Assembly: GCA_016794925.1 (NCBI GenBank)
Contig: JAEUIW010000002.1
Location: forward strand, 1-64,000
Direction of reading: 5' to 3'
Length of the DNA: 64,000 bases
From: Phycisphaerae bacterium
GTDB taxonomy: Bacteria; Planctomycetota; Phycisphaerae; Phycisphaerales; UBA1924
This document shows positions 26,685-38,052 of this stretch, piece by piece (within the stretch, counting starts at the first letter, position 1; each line of letters starts with the position of its first letter). The position numbers and the translations under genes are program-made. The notes under the pieces were generated by a model. The model made no database searches. It saw nothing but the letters and a program-made list of their open reading frames with translations, and was not told where the DNA came from.

Positions 26685-27887
26685 TCAGCCGTTCCACTTC
26701 TGCTCCGGCGGGCCGCTGTAGATCGAGAGCGGCCGGATGAGGCGGTTATTGGCGTGCTGCTCCATGATGTGCGAACACCAGCCGCTCATGCGCGCGGCCA
26801 CGAAAATCGGCGTGTACTGCGGCACCGGGATGCCCATCGTGAAGTACGTCAGACCGCACGGGAAGTCGACGTTGGGGTGGATCTTCTTCTTCTCCAGCAT
26901 GATCTTCTGGACGTGCTCGCCGAGCCGGAACCACGCCGTTGCCGCGTGCCCGCCGGGGTTCTTCGTGTCCTTCTCGGCCAGCGATCGCCCCAACTTGTGA
27001 AGGATCGGAGCCCGATGGTCGCCGTTCTTGTACACGCGGTGCCCGAAGCCCATGAGCTTGCGTTTCGTGTCGAACGCCCGCTGCATCCAATCGTCCACCG
27101 CCGGGCTGCCGATGCCCGTCTCCCCGACGTCCCGCATGATCTCCTTCAGCATCTCCATCGCCATCTCGTTGGCCCCGCCGTGGAGCGAGCCCTTGAGCGC
27201 CGCGATGCCCCCGCAGACCGCGCCGTGCATGTCTGACAGCGTGGCCGCGATCACGCGAGTGGTAAACGTCGATGCGTTCAGGTCATGCTCGGCGTAGAGC
27301 GTGAGCGAGATGTCCAGCACCCGGGCGTACTCGGGGCCGGGCTTCGTGCCGGTCATCATGTACAGCAGGTTCGCGGCGTGACCCAGCATCGGGTCGCCGC
27401 CCTTGTCCTGACCGACGATCGGCCGACCGTCGATCAAGTTCTGCATGTGGCCGATGATGGTGGGCGTCCTGGCCAGCAACCGCCGCGACTTGCGGAGATT
27501 CGCCTGCGCGGAATTGTCCTGGCAATCCGGGTCGAGGTGGCCGAGGATCGAGACCGCCGTCCGCAGCACGTCCATGGGCACGGCCGTGCCGGCCTTGAGA
27601 GACGGAACGACGGACCTGAGAAATTCCACCACCGCGGCGGGGAGCGCCCGCTCGGCGACCAGCTCGCTCGTCCAGCGCGACAACTCGGATGGGCTGGGCT
27701 TGTGGCCCACCAGCAGCAGGAACGCGGTCTCCTCGAACGAGGCGTGCTCGGCCAGGTCGTGGATCTCGTAACCTCGGTAAATCAGCTTGCCCTGCTCGAC
27801 GGAGCAGATGGACGTCTCTCCGGCGACGATGCCCTCCAGGCCGCGGGCGAGTGCGGCCTGCGCGGCGTTGGCGACGGCGGTGGTCAT
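26685..27887 (-). CDS. gltA: Citrate synthase
   Basis: A 400-residue citrate synthase family enzyme condensing oxaloacetate and acetyl-CoA. The catalytic residues are the His of LKGSLHGGANE, the His of MGFGHRVYK and the Asp of NVDFPCGL. The N-terminal LEGIVAGETSICSVEQGKLIYRGYEIHDLA is typical of the short, type II-like forms related to 2-methylcitrate synthase. No prpB or prpD is nearby, so the TCA role is preferred, but methylcitrate activity cannot be excluded. The start ATG is preceded by GGAGAA. Confidence 0.9.
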   Translation of the reverse strand: MTTAVANAAQAALARGLEGIVAGETSICSVEQGKLIYRGYEIHDLAEHASFEETAFLLLVGHKPSPSELSRWTSELVAERALPAAVVEFLRSVVPSLKAGTAVPMDVLRTAVSILGHLDPDCQDNSAQANLRKSRRLLARTPTIIGHMQNLIDGRPIVGQDKGGDPMLGHAANLLYMMTGTKPGPEYARVLDISLTLYAEHDLNASTFTTRVIAATLSDMHGAVCGGIAALKGSLHGGANEMAMEMLKEIMRDVGETGIGSPAVDDWMQRAFDTKRKLMGFGHRVYKNGDHRAPILHKLGRSLAEKDTKNPGGHAATAWFRLGEHVQKIMLEKKKIHPNVDFPCGLTYFTMGIPVPQYTPIFVAARMSGWCSHIMEQHANNRLIRPLSIYSGPPEQKWNG

Positions 27888-28032
27888 GGCGGTTCTCCGG
27901 GTGCGATTGTTCGCAAACCCGATTCTAGACGCACCGCTGCGCGTCGTCCGCACAACGTTCACGCGAGCACGCGAGGGCATTCCGCGGCGGACGAACGGAC
28001 CCCATCCGAATGGCCCGGGGCGGCCCCCCGGC

Positions 28033-29364
<1,332 letters not shown>

Positions 29365-29577
29365 GTGTTCCTCGGGGCGCGCGGCACGCCGGCGCGCAGG
29401 CGTTCACGGCAGTGTATCGGCGGTCCAAGGCGGATTCTCAATCCTCGGCGCCGCACCTCGCTCAACATCACTTCTCGGGCCAGAGCCGCGCGCTTCGACC
29501 CCTCGCGCACGGCTCCGTGGCACACCATCCACGTCCGCGCCCGGTTATGTTGTCCACGTCTTCCAACGGTTACATCG

Positions 29578-29874
29578 TCACGTGCGCCGGTCCGCGCTTC
29601 CCGAAACTCCCGTTGCGTGTCCGGCAATCCCCTTGGCGAGGTTCTTCCTCGCCGCGTCGTACTCCTGCTGCGTGAGGCGCCCCTCGCGGTGCATCCGCCG
29701 AAGATCCTCGAACAGGCCTTCGGCTGGGTTCGTGCGGTCGCCTCCCAGCAACCGCCGCCGCGCCAGCATGATCCCCGCGCCGGCCAGCATCACGACTCCG
29801 ATCAGCACGCCGGCCCAAACCAGTGCGGGAACGGGCGAGCGCACGGGCGCGGTCCCGAAGATCGCGATCAGCAT
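29578..29874 (-). CDS. Small membrane protein with SHOCT-like C-terminus
   Basis: A 98-residue protein. One transmembrane helix (residues about 15-40, VWAGVLIGVVMLAGAGIMLA) is followed by a cytoplasmic LFEDLRRMHREGRLTQQEYDAARKNL helix pair that matches the SHOCT-type short domain pattern. Such domains accompany membrane or oligomerising proteins. The start is the ATG before the hydrophobic segment. Function unknown. Confidence 0.6.
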   Translation of the reverse strand: MLIAIFGTAPVRSPVPALVWAGVLIGVVMLAGAGIMLARRRLLGGDRTNPAEGLFEDLRRMHREGRLTQQEYDAARKNLAKGIAGHATGVSGSADRRT

Positions 29875-29908
29875 CCGCGCCGCTCCTGTGTGCCCGCCGG
29901 ACGCACGC

Positions 29909-30658
29909 TCACTCGCGGCCGGTGCCGATGGCCTCACGGATCGGCACCAGCAGGTCCGGGACCAGCCTGTCCTCGACGAGCTTCTCGCCGTGCGCCGCCA
30001 GCGTGTCGAGGTGCGTGCCGAGCGCACGAACATCCGTGACCTCGCCGTATCTTCTCAGTGTCAGAAAAATGCTGATGGGCTGTGCGTTGGCCTCGTACGC
30101 CTTGGGATGCCGGATACCCGAACGGGTCTTCACCTCGAAGTGCGCCTGCAGATCACCCTCATCGTTCAGGCTGAGGCCGAACACCGGCTGACAGTCAACC
30201 GGGCGCGCGCCCGGTACGGTCAGCAATCGGGCGAACGCGGACCCCTCCAGCAGCGCCTCGAAGATGATGGAGTCATGGTTGCCCGCGGCGGGAAGATCGA
30301 ACCCGTACATCAGCTCCACGAAGTCCACATCCAGCGGGCTGATCGAGAGGAAGTACGGCGCCATCTCCAGCACCATCCGGTGCAACGAGTACGCCTCCTC
30401 GGTCCGTTCAGGATTCGCGACGCCGGCCCGCAGGCTCGTCCGCCGCAGCGCCACCCAGCTCTGCCGCCCATCCTGGGGTTCCGATTCGAGCGCCAGTTCG
30501 TTCGAATAGCGGCGGAATCCGCTCATCTCCGGACGCTCCTTGCGGATCCGGTCGAACAGCGCCAGCACCGTCTCCCGCCCGGACGGCAGGTCCATCTTCA
30601 GGTTCAGCCGGGAGTTGATATAGAAATCCGAGCACAAGGCCCCGAAACTGTGGGACAT
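29909..30658 (-). CDS. Conserved-looking hypothetical protein
   Basis: A 249-residue soluble protein I do not recognise. It begins SHSFGALCSDFYINSRLNLKMDLPSGRETVLALFDRIRKERPEM and continues in mixed alpha/beta style, with no membrane segment or catalytic motif. The ribosome-binding site GGGAGGAG before the ATG is the best in the window, so high translation is likely. It lies 34 nt upstream of the SHOCT-like gene on the same strand and may form an operon with it. Confidence 0.6.
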   Translation of the reverse strand: MSHSFGALCSDFYINSRLNLKMDLPSGRETVLALFDRIRKERPEMSGFRRYSNELALESEPQDGRQSWVALRRTSLRAGVANPERTEEAYSLHRMVLEMAPYFLSISPLDVDFVELMYGFDLPAAGNHDSIIFEALLEGSAFARLLTVPGARPVDCQPVFGLSLNDEGDLQAHFEVKTRSGIRHPKAYEANAQPISIFLTLRRYGEVTDVRALGTHLDTLAAHGEKLVEDRLVPDLLVPIREAIGTGRE

Positions 30659-30779
30659 GCTGGCTCCTCCCGATAGTGGTCGCGCACAATTGTAGTGGCG
30701 ACGCCGGGTGCCGTCGAGGCAATCGTGGCGGGCCGCGAACGTTGAACCCGCGCGGCAGCGCCGCGCCGGAGCACGCGAC

Positions 30780-31160
30780 ATGCGTTTCGATCGTCTCATC
30801 GTGCCGGGGCTCCTCGGCACGGCCGGGTTGTGCGGTTGCGTACGCGAACTCGCGCCCGCGGATCGCGAGGCGCCCGAGCCGGCGCTCCCGGCCACCGCGA
30901 CCCAGCCCGCGCTCGCGGGCCCCCGGCTCACACCCCGCGACGGCGCGCCGGAATGGGTCGATGTCGCGAACGCCCACTGTCCGATCTCGCCCGACCGTGC
31001 GGTTCTCGCGTGGCGCGTGCCGCGTGAGAACGCCAGGCCGTACCGCGGCGTCTGGATCGGATTATGTTGCGACGGGTGCCCCGATACCTGGGATTCGATG
31101 TCGGAAGATGACCGCCGCACCGCGTGGGCGTCCATCGATCGAACCGATCACGGCCGCTGA
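30780..31160 (+). CDS. Lipoprotein with a YHS/TRASH-like cysteine metal site
   Basis: A 126-residue protein with a lipoprotein signal (LLGTAGLCGC, lipid Cys at residue 20). After a proline-rich linker comes VANAHCPISPDRA, then YRGVWIGLCCDGCPDTW. The spacing CPI ... Y-x-G-x-x-I-G-x-CC-x-x-C is the pattern of YHS/TRASH-like domains, which bind heavy-metal ions and often accompany metal sensors or efflux. The start is the ATG at the basic N-terminus. Its 3' end overlaps the convergent HAD gene by 13 nt. Confidence 0.65.
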   Translation: MRFDRLIVPGLLGTAGLCGCVRELAPADREAPEPALPATATQPALAGPRLTPRDGAPEWVDVANAHCPISPDRAVLAWRVPRENARPYRGVWIGLCCDGCPDTWDSMSEDDRRTAWASIDRTDHGR

Positions 31161-31873
31161 ACAGGCTCAGCACGGTCCGGCTCGCCAACCAGCCACCGGA
31201 TCACGTCCTCCGTCGCGGACAGGTTCGGAACCACGCGGTCCGCGCCGGACGCCGTCAGTTCCTCTATGCCGTACGAACCGGTCGCCACCGCCAGGACGCG
31301 GCAACCGTGGACGCGCGCGCAGCGCACGTCGTGGGGCGTGTCCCCGATGATCGTCACCCGTGCCGGCGCGATGTCGCGCCCATGCCGCTCCCGGAACCGC
31401 CGCAACGCGACCGGGGGCAGGTCCGCTCGGTTGGGCCGATCCGGTACGGCGTCGTCCGCCCAAACGGAAAGATGGAACTGGTCGGGATCGATGCCGCAGG
31501 CCCGGAGTTTGATGCAACCCGTGTGCCGGAAATTTCCCGTCAGCAGTCCCACGGTCACGTCCGCGCGCGCGAAGAGGCCGGCGAGCAACTCCGGCACCCC
31601 CGGCAAGGGGCGGCAGATCCCCGGGGTCGCCAGCAGGGGCACGAGATGGCGCGCGTACCCGTCGCGCAGCGCATCCTCGTGCGCGGGCGTCAAGGCGGCC
31701 CCGTTGTCGCGGAGCAGGTCGCGGATGATCGCCGGATCGAGCCGACCCGCGAACTCGGTGCGCTCGACCGAAAAGGCCGGGCCGAACCGGTCGCGACCCG
31801 CGCGTTCCAGCGCGCGCACGCCGGTCCGCGTGGTGGTCAGGAGCGTGGCATCGATGTCAAAGAGAATGAGCAT
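31148..31873 (-). CDS. HAD superfamily phosphatase
   Basis: A 241-residue haloacid dehalogenase-like hydrolase. The nucleophile motif is FDIDAT (D6 and D8), motif II the Thr of VGLLTGNF, and motif IV IGDTPHDV. The helical cap between motifs I and II is that of the phosphoglycolate phosphatase group. It is downstream of the acylphosphatase gene, whose stop is 4 nt before this start, so the two are an operon of small phosphatases. The substrate is not known. Confidence 0.8.
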   Translation of the reverse strand: MLILFDIDATLLTTTRTGVRALERAGRDRFGPAFSVERTEFAGRLDPAIIRDLLRDNGAALTPAHEDALRDGYARHLVPLLATPGICRPLPGVPELLAGLFARADVTVGLLTGNFRHTGCIKLRACGIDPDQFHLSVWADDAVPDRPNRADLPPVALRRFRERHGRDIAPARVTIIGDTPHDVRCARVHGCRVLAVATGSYGIEELTASGADRVVPNLSATEDVIRWLVGEPDRAEPVQRP

Positions 31874-31877
31874 GTCG

Positions 31878-32144
31878 TCAGCGGATGATCACGAACCCCC
31901 GCTCGCACGCAACCTCGGGAACGTTCTCGGCGGTCTCGGATCGGATGAAGTCCCGCAGGGCACCTCGGAGTTCGTCGAGGTACCGGTCAATCTCGCTGGT
32001 CTCACCCTGGGCATGGAGCTCGACCGAACCGTCTTGGAGATTCCGCACCGCACCGGACAGGTCGTAGCCGGCCGCGACCGCGCGGGCCGTAGCCCGAAAC
32101 CCGACCCCCTGGACGCGGCCCGAGAACACCACTTTGCGACGCAT
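31878..32144 (-). CDS. acyP: Acylphosphatase
   Basis: An 88-residue acylphosphatase, which hydrolyses carboxyl-phosphate bonds. The signature GRVQGVGFR holds the catalytic Arg17, and GAVRNLQDGSVEL holds the catalytic Asn35. The length is exactly that of the single-domain family. It starts an operon with the HAD phosphatase. Confidence 0.93.
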   Translation of the reverse strand: MRRKVVFSGRVQGVGFRATARAVAAGYDLSGAVRNLQDGSVELHAQGETSEIDRYLDELRGALRDFIRSETAENVPEVACERGFVIIR

Positions 32145-32206
32145 GGGCCTGAGGTTAGGCGGTCCTTTCCCCGCGACTGTGGCACGGCGCGCCCGGTGTG
32201 GTACGG

Positions 32207-32244
32207 TTGACGATGACCCCGACGAGACAAATAGGATCTCGTCG
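32207..32244 (+). promoter_or_regulatory. Possible dnaG promoter and overlapping hairpin
   Basis: TTGACG (32207-32212) and TAGGAT (32232-32237) are separated by 19 nt, a slightly long spacer. An 8-bp inverted repeat, CGACGAGA / TCTCGTCG (32220-32244, 9-nt loop), covers the -10 box. It could be an operator, or a leader hairpin if the true start is upstream. The remaining 32145-32428 has no gene. Confidence 0.35.
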
Positions 32245-32428
32245 CGCCGTTACCGGACGTTGGCGCCGTACGATTGGAGCAAAGGTGATAGCCGGGCCAA
32301 CCTGGGTCCTAGATGTATAGAGGAGCTTGCGATTTTTCCGGGGACGAATCGGAACGGCCTTGGAGCGGAAATCGGCGGTTTCGAGTCCGAGAATGTTTCG
32401 CGCGCTCTTGAGAGAGGATGATCATCGC

Positions 32429-34342
32429 GTGAATCTGCCACGATCCAATTGGAACGAGGACGTCGATCGCGTGCGCGAGGCGACGGACATCGTCCGGTTG
32501 ATCGGCGAGCATATTTCGCTGCGTTCCAAAGGACGCGAGTACCTGGGTCTCTGCCCCTTCCACGACGACCACACCCCCTCGATGGCGGTGGTTCCGAGCA
32601 AGCAGATCTACTACTGCTTCTCGTGCGGCGCGGGCGGGGACGCGTTGAGCTTCGTGAAGAACTACCACCGGATGGAGTTCCGAGAGGCGCTGGAATATCT
32701 GGCCAACCGAGCGGGCATCGCGCTGGCTTCTCGACGGGCGTCGTCCGTGGCGGAGGGCGAGACGCCGACCGAGGGCGAGCGCGAGCGCATCCTGTCCGCG
32801 AACCGCACGGCGTGGGACTTTTTCCGGGCTGTGTGCCGACACGAGCAGCACGGGCGTGCCGCGCGGGACCTGCTGGCCCGACGGGGCGTGTCCGAGGAGA
32901 TGGTCGAGCGCTTCGGGCTCGGGGCCGCGCCCGCGTTGTGGGACGGTCTGATCCGGACCATCGACGCGAAGGGGCTGGCTCGCGGGGCGTTCGTGACCGC
33001 GGGGCTGCTGAAACGGCGCGAGAGCGGGGGTGAGTACGACGCGTTCCGCGACCGGCTGATCTTCCCGATCTTCGACCAGCTCGGGCGCGTGATCGCGTTC
33101 GGCGGCCGTCGGCTGAGCGACGCCAAGCGGGAGGACGGAACGGAGGAGGCCAAGTACCTCAACAGCCCGGAATCCGCCGTCTTTGACAAGGGATCGACAC
33201 TCTACGGGCTGCACGCCGCGGCGGGCGCGATCCGGACCAGTCGCGTCGCGGTGGTGTGCGAAGGGTACCTCGACGTGATCGCCTGCCACCAGGCCGGGTT
33301 CACGAACGTGGTGGGCACGCTCGGCACGGCGCTGACCCCGCGCGGGGCCGGTCTGTTGCGGCGGCTCTGCGACACCGTGGTGATGCTCTTCGATGGAGAT
33401 GAGGCGGGGCTGCGGGCCGCGGACCGCGCCATCGAGGTCATGTTCGCGCAGCCCGTTGATGTACGGATCGTGAACATGAGCGACACCGGAGCGTTGGGGC
33501 TGGCGGCGAAGGACCCGGACGAACTGCTCAAGCAGCCGGGTGGAACGGAGGCCCTGCGATCGCTCATCGCCGGCGCCGCGGACGCGCTCGAGTTCCGGTA
33601 CGCGCGGCTGCAACATCGGCTGACTGGGCTGGGCGTTTCGGCCCGGGCACGTGCGATCGAGGAGGACGCCGCGCGGCTCGTGGATCTGGGAATTGCGACC
33701 GTCTCGCCCATTCGGCGACGGATGGTGCTGCGTCGCTTGGCGCAGGTCGCGGGGCTCGACGAAACCACGATCGTGGCCGCCGTGGAACGCGAGGGGCGGC
33801 GGCGGGACGCTCGACCCCCGGCGGCGCCGCCGAGCGCCCCGGACGATTCGGCGCCGGCGCGCGCCGCGTTCCTCGGCACGCCGCCCGGTCCGCGCGAGCT
33901 GGTGCTGGGGTGCATCCTGACCGAGCCCTCGATGCTGCTGGAGCTGACGCCCGAGCAGCGGGACTTGATCTCTGCTCCCGGCTACGCTTGGCCGGAAGCG
34001 GAGGAGGTGGCTCGTGCGCTGGAACGAACGGCGGCCGCCGGGAGGGTGCCCGGTCACGCCGCGGTCATGGACGCGTTGGCGGGCGCGGGGCACGAGGATG
34101 CCCGTCGGGCAGCGGCTCGCATGGTGATGGAGGTCGAGCAGGTGACGCAAGGGCGTGCCGATCGATTGCGAGTGTGCTTCGCTTCGTACCTGGGTGAAGC
34201 GGACGAACGTCAGCTCCGGCGCGAGGTCGCGGCGGCGAGTGCGGGCGCGGTGCGCACGGGCGAGGATGTCGCGGCCCGCGTGGCGCGGCTGGCCGCGACC
34301 GGGGCGAACCCGCGGGCGATGCCTCGGGCCGGGCCCGGCTGA
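32429..34342 (+). CDS. dnaG: DNA primase
   Basis: A 637-residue primase that makes RNA primers for replication. The N-terminal zinc domain has C42, H45, C63 and C66 (CPFH, CFSC). The TOPRIM core includes [10 protein letters not shown] and MLFDGDEAG. The C-terminal part should bind DnaB helicase. The GTG start comes directly before the conserved [23 protein letters not shown], with an AGAGAGG site upstream; an ATG at 32393 is possible. It is followed after 86 nt by rpoD, the dnaG-rpoD core of the macromolecular synthesis operon; rpsU is absent here. Confidence 0.95.
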   Translation: MNLPRSNWNEDVDRVREATDIVRLIGEHISLRSKGREYLGLCPFHDDHTPSMAVVPSKQIYYCFSCGAGGDALSFVKNYHRMEFREALEYLANRAGIALASRRASSVAEGETPTEGERERILSANRTAWDFFRAVCRHEQHGRAARDLLARRGVSEEMVERFGLGAAPALWDGLIRTIDAKGLARGAFVTAGLLKRRESGGEYDAFRDRLIFPIFDQLGRVIAFGGRRLSDAKREDGTEEAKYLNSPESAVFDKGSTLYGLHAAAGAIRTSRVAVVCEGYLDVIACHQAGFTNVVGTLGTALTPRGAGLLRRLCDTVVMLFDGDEAGLRAADRAIEVMFAQPVDVRIVNMSDTGALGLAAKDPDELLKQPGGTEALRSLIAGAADALEFRYARLQHRLTGLGVSARARAIEEDAARLVDLGIATVSPIRRRMVLRRLAQVAGLDETTIVAAVEREGRRRDARPPAAPPSAPDDSAPARAAFLGTPPGPRELVLGCILTEPSMLLELTPEQRDLISAPGYAWPEAEEVARALERTAAAGRVPGHAAVMDALAGAGHEDARRAAARMVMEVEQVTQGRADRLRVCFASYLGEADERQLRREVAAASAGAVRTGEDVAARVARLAATGANPRAMPRAGPG

Positions 34343-34428
34343 GGGATCACCCGGGCAGCGTCGAGGAGCACGCGGAGTGTGTGGCGATCGGGTCGGGCGT
34401 GTTGGTAGGCCGCAAAGAGGATGTCACG

Positions 34429-36453
34429 ATGCGAGAGATGCACCCTTCGGTCGTGGATCTGCTGCAACGCGGGAGCGGACGGGGGTGGCTGAGCTACGAG
34501 GAGCTCAACAACACGCTTCCGGACGAGATGGTTGATCCCGAGCGGCTGCACGAGTTGCTGGTGCGCATCGACACGCTCGGCCTCGAGTTGATCGACGAGA
34601 TGGAATTCCGGGCGCGGCACTTTCGCGAATCGAAGCGGCGGGCCGAGGGCGGGGGAGCGTCGGCGCCGACCAACTTGCGTGCGATGACGGTGCAAGGCGG
34701 CGAACGCCTGGGTCAGGTGGGCTGGCTGAGCATGAACATCGTGCCGGGCATGCCCGGCGCCACGGGCAAAGGGAAGCTCCCGCCCCCAACGCCCCCCCCA
34801 CCGCCGCCTCCACCCGCACCGGTGACGCCCCCGTCCGCGCTGCGGCACGATGTGGTCGCTCGTCCGGGCCCCGCGGAGTCGGACCTGGAGGGCGCCGCGC
34901 CGGACGACGATGACGCGGCGGTGGAGCTGGGAGAGGAGATCGTCAGCGAACCGGGCGCCAAGCGGATCGACGACCCGATCCGGATGTACCTGACGCAGAT
35001 GGGCGCGATCCCCTTGCTGGCGCGCGAGGAGGAGATCCGGCTCGCGAAGAAGATCGAGACCACCCGGATGATCTTCCGGCGCCGGTGCCTCGAGAGCGAT
35101 TACGTGGTCTCGCGCGCCGCCGAGATCCTGCGTCAGGTTGACGCGGGCGAGTTGCCCTTCGACCGCACGATGCGCATCAGCACGCTCGATGCGCACGCCA
35201 AGGACAAGCTCACGAAGCGCATCCCGTACAACCTGCGGACGATCGAGAAGCTCCTGGCCGCGAACCGCGAGACGTGGGAATTCCTGGAACGCGCCCTGGG
35301 CGCGGGAGACGAGGAACGGGCGGCCGAGCTGCGGGCGCTGCTGGCCTCGCGGCGACGCAAGCTCGCGGCGCTGACCGAGGAGCTGTGCCTGCGGACGGGG
35401 CGGATCATCCCGCTCATGAAGAAGCTCCGCAGCATCTGCCGCAAGGTGCTGGAGCTGGAGCACGAGCTGAAGCGGGCGGACAAGTTCCCCAAGCGGTTCG
35501 ATCCGGACGACGTGTCGGGCATGCGCGAGGAACTGTCGGGCCTGCGGCGCGAGGTCCTGGAAGATCCGTCCGAACTGTCGCGGAGGATCAAGGCCATCGA
35601 CACCGTGTTCTGGGAGTACGAGCAGAGCAAGCGGGACCTCTCGGGGGGCAACCTGCGGCTGGTTGTGAGCATCGCCAAGAAATACCGCAACCGCGGGCTG
35701 AGCTTCCTGGACATCATCCAGGAAGGCAACACGGGCCTGATGCGGGCGGTGGACAAGTACGAGTACAAGCGCGGGTACAAGTTCAGCACGTACGCCACGT
35801 GGTGGATCCGGCAGGCGATCACGCGCGCCATCGCCGATCACGCGCGCACGATCCGCATCCCGGTTCACATGATCGAGACGATGAGCAAGCTGCGGAACAT
35901 CCAGAAGGCGATGTTCCAGGAGGTCGGGCGCGAGCCGACGATGGAGGAGCTGGCGACCCGGGCCGGGCTGAGCGTGCCCGAGACACGCCGGGTGATGAAG
36001 ATCAGCCGCCAGCCCATCTCGCTGGACCGGCCCGTCGGCGAGAGCGAGGACAGCTACTTCGGCGACTTCATCGAGGACCAGGGCGCGTCCAGCCCGGTTG
36101 AGTCGGCCGGGCAGGACATGCTCCGCCAGCGCATCGAGCAGGTGCTCAAGAGCCTCACCTACCGCGAGCGCGAGATCATCAAACTGCGGTACGGCATCGG
36201 CGACGGTTACACCTACACGCTCGAAGAGGTGGGCAGGATCTTCAAGGTGACCCGCGAGCGCGTGCGGCAGGTGGAAGCCAAGGCCATTCGCAAGCTCCAG
36301 CACCCCGTGCGGGCGCGCAAGCTCGCGGGATTCCTCGACGCATCCGCCGAACGCGCCCGGCAGCTCGCCGGCGCGGAACGGGGCGGAGAATCGCCCGAGG
36401 CCTTGGACGTCGCGGACGCGGGCGAGCCCGCCGGAGAGAACGCCGAGGCCTAA
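34429..36453 (+). CDS. rpoD: RNA polymerase primary sigma factor
   Basis: A 674-residue sigma-70. The N-terminal region 1.1-like part ([12 protein letters not shown]...) is followed by a polyproline linker (about residues 115-135), then region 1.2 [17 protein letters not shown] at about 180. A non-conserved region follows. Region 2 ([43 protein letters not shown] and [14 protein letters not shown]) lies near 405-470, and region 4 ends in [18 protein letters not shown]. The start ATG has AAAGAGG 8 nt upstream. It is co-directional with dnaG. Confidence 0.96.
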   Translation: MREMHPSVVDLLQRGSGRGWLSYEELNNTLPDEMVDPERLHELLVRIDTLGLELIDEMEFRARHFRESKRRAEGGGASAPTNLRAMTVQGGERLGQVGWLSMNIVPGMPGATGKGKLPPPTPPPPPPPPAPVTPPSALRHDVVARPGPAESDLEGAAPDDDDAAVELGEEIVSEPGAKRIDDPIRMYLTQMGAIPLLAREEEIRLAKKIETTRMIFRRRCLESDYVVSRAAEILRQVDAGELPFDRTMRISTLDAHAKDKLTKRIPYNLRTIEKLLAANRETWEFLERALGAGDEERAAELRALLASRRRKLAALTEELCLRTGRIIPLMKKLRSICRKVLELEHELKRADKFPKRFDPDDVSGMREELSGLRREVLEDPSELSRRIKAIDTVFWEYEQSKRDLSGGNLRLVVSIAKKYRNRGLSFLDIIQEGNTGLMRAVDKYEYKRGYKFSTYATWWIRQAITRAIADHARTIRIPVHMIETMSKLRNIQKAMFQEVGREPTMEELATRAGLSVPETRRVMKISRQPISLDRPVGESEDSYFGDFIEDQGASSPVESAGQDMLRQRIEQVLKSLTYREREIIKLRYGIGDGYTYTLEEVGRIFKVTRERVRQVEAKAIRKLQHPVRARKLAGFLDASAERARQLAGAERGGESPEALDVADAGEPAGENAEA

Positions 36454-36459
36454 CGTACC

Positions 36460-36529
36460 CGCTCTCGGGAGCGTGCCCGACCGGGACCGCGCGCGGATTG
36501 GGGCGCGGCGAGCGGCGGCGATCCGCCGC
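36460..36529 (+). promoter_or_regulatory. Two hairpins between rpoD and the TerC-family gene
   Basis: CGCTC-TCGG-GAGCG (36460-36473) and GCGGCGG-CGAT-CCGCCGC (36512-36529) lie within the 110-nt gap. Neither has a T-run. They could end rpoD transcripts or structure the leader of the next gene. Confidence 0.35.
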
Positions 36530-36563
36530 GGACCGACGGATTTCCGCCTGATCGGATCAGACC

Positions 36564-37784
36564 ATGCTCGACCTGTTCAGCGTGCTGTCGGCGCAGGATG
36601 TGACCGCCATCGGCGGTGACCACAAGTGGATCGCCTACGGCCTGTTCCTCGGGCTCGTCGCCGCGTTCCTCGCGCTGGACCTGGGCGTGTTCCATCGGGA
36701 GGCGCACGAGGTCTCGATGAAGGAGGCGACCCTGTGGTCGGCGGTCTGGGTCGCGTGCGGCGTGTCGTTCTCGGCGCTGGTGTACGTCGGGTACCAACAG
36801 CACCTGCTGGGGCTGGGGATCGATGCGCCGATGTACAACCCGGCCGCGGCGTCGGACCCGCATGCGCCGATCATCATCCGGGGCACGGTGAGCGGACTGG
36901 AAGCAGCGAAACAATACCTGACGGGGTACGTGGTTGAGAAATCGCTGGCGATGGACAACATCTTCGTCATCGCCCTGATCTTCGCGTACTTCGGCACGCC
37001 CGCGAAGTACCAGCACCGGGTCCTGTTCTGGGGGATCCTGGGGGCGCTGGCGATGCGGGGCGGGATGATCTTCCTCGGCGCCGGGCTGGTGCTTTCGTAC
37101 ACCTGGGTTCTGATCATCTTCGGCGCCTTCCTGATCCTCACGGCGCTCAAAATGGCGTTGATCGAGAGCGAGAATGACCCCGGCAGCAACCCGGTCGTCC
37201 GGCTGGTGAAGAGGTTCTACCCCGTCACCGATTTCTTCGACGGGCAACGGTTCTGGACCCGACGCACGCTGGCCCCGACCTATTCGGCCGACGCGGCGAC
37301 CGGGAAGCTCACGATGGACCCGCCGCCGCAGGGAACACTCCGGACGCGCTGGGCCATGACCCCCTTGTTCCTGGCCCTGATCATGGTCGAGATCACGGAC
37401 CTCGTGTTCGCCGTGGACTCGATCCCGGCGATCTTCGCCATCACGCCGGACCCGTTCATCGTGTTCACCAGCAACGTGTTCGCGATTCTGGGGCTTCGGT
37501 CGCTGTATTTCTGTCTCGCGGCGGCCATCGCCAAGTTCCGGTTCCTCAAGCCGGCCTTGATCGTCATCCTGATGTTTGTCGGTGTGAAACTCCTGTTGCT
37601 GAGCCTGCCCCCGTACCTGGACGACATCGGGCGCTGGTTCGGAGCGAGCGTGGGCCCGTTCGGAGCGATCAAGATCGACACGACGATTTCGTTGCTGGTG
37701 ATCGTCGGCCTGCTCTCGGGCGCGGTCGTTCTCTCGGTCCTGCGACCGGATGGCGCGTCCGAGAAGCCCGCTGACCAAACATGA
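36564..37784 (+). CDS. TerC/Alx family integral membrane protein
   Basis: A 406-residue protein with about nine transmembrane helices. EKSLAMDNIFVIALIFAYF and VEITDLVFAVDSIPAIFAIT are the two conserved acidic segments of the TerC/Alx family, linked to manganese export and to metalation of exported proteins. The central loop is long and soluble (about residues 205-270). The N-terminal helix ALDLGVFHREAHEVSMKEA is typical. I looked for a yybP-ykoY manganese riboswitch upstream and did not see its conserved loops. Confidence 0.88.
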   Translation: MLDLFSVLSAQDVTAIGGDHKWIAYGLFLGLVAAFLALDLGVFHREAHEVSMKEATLWSAVWVACGVSFSALVYVGYQQHLLGLGIDAPMYNPAAASDPHAPIIIRGTVSGLEAAKQYLTGYVVEKSLAMDNIFVIALIFAYFGTPAKYQHRVLFWGILGALAMRGGMIFLGAGLVLSYTWVLIIFGAFLILTALKMALIESENDPGSNPVVRLVKRFYPVTDFFDGQRFWTRRTLAPTYSADAATGKLTMDPPPQGTLRTRWAMTPLFLALIMVEITDLVFAVDSIPAIFAITPDPFIVFTSNVFAILGLRSLYFCLAAAIAKFRFLKPALIVILMFVGVKLLLLSLPPYLDDIGRWFGASVGPFGAIKIDTTISLLVIVGLLSGAVVLSVLRPDGASEKPADQT

Positions 37785-37789
37785 CGCTG

Positions 37790-37807
37790 CTCACCTGCTG
37801 GGGTGAG
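37790..37807 (+). terminator. Hairpin after the TerC-family gene
   Basis: CTCACC / GGTGAG with a 6-nt loop, 5 nt past the stop codon and without a T-run. It is a weak terminator candidate. Confidence 0.3.
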
Positions 37808-37887
37808 TGCTCGGACGCTGCGTGACCCCATAACTCGGCTTGCCCGGCATTTTCGGCTTCAATCCCAGCCAAATCGCTCGCGTGCGG

Positions 37888-37916
37888 TGGACACATCGAC
37901 GGTTGCAGGGCATATT
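37888..37916 (+). promoter_or_regulatory. Sigma-70-like promoter for the PEP-CTERM gene
   Basis: TGGACA (37888-37893, 5/6 to the consensus) and CATATT (37911-37916, 4/6) are 17 nt apart in a locally AT-richer stretch. The transcript would have a leader of about 130 nt, including a hairpin GTGCCGG-AATCAGC-CCGGCAC at 37991-38011. Confidence 0.5.
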
Positions 37917-38052
37917 TTCGTTGCCCGGCGGATCGGTCCCGTCGGGGTCGTCGTTCTCTCACCCGCGGGTCGTCGCGGGGCGCGGCGGCAGTGCCGGAAT
38001 CAGCCCGGCACGGGGGTGGTGACGCACGTTGACGAGATGCGGGAGGGCACGA

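Noticed and set aside
36454-36563. yybP-ykoY manganese riboswitch before the TerC-family gene
   Set aside because: The conserved L1 and L3 loop sequences are not present.
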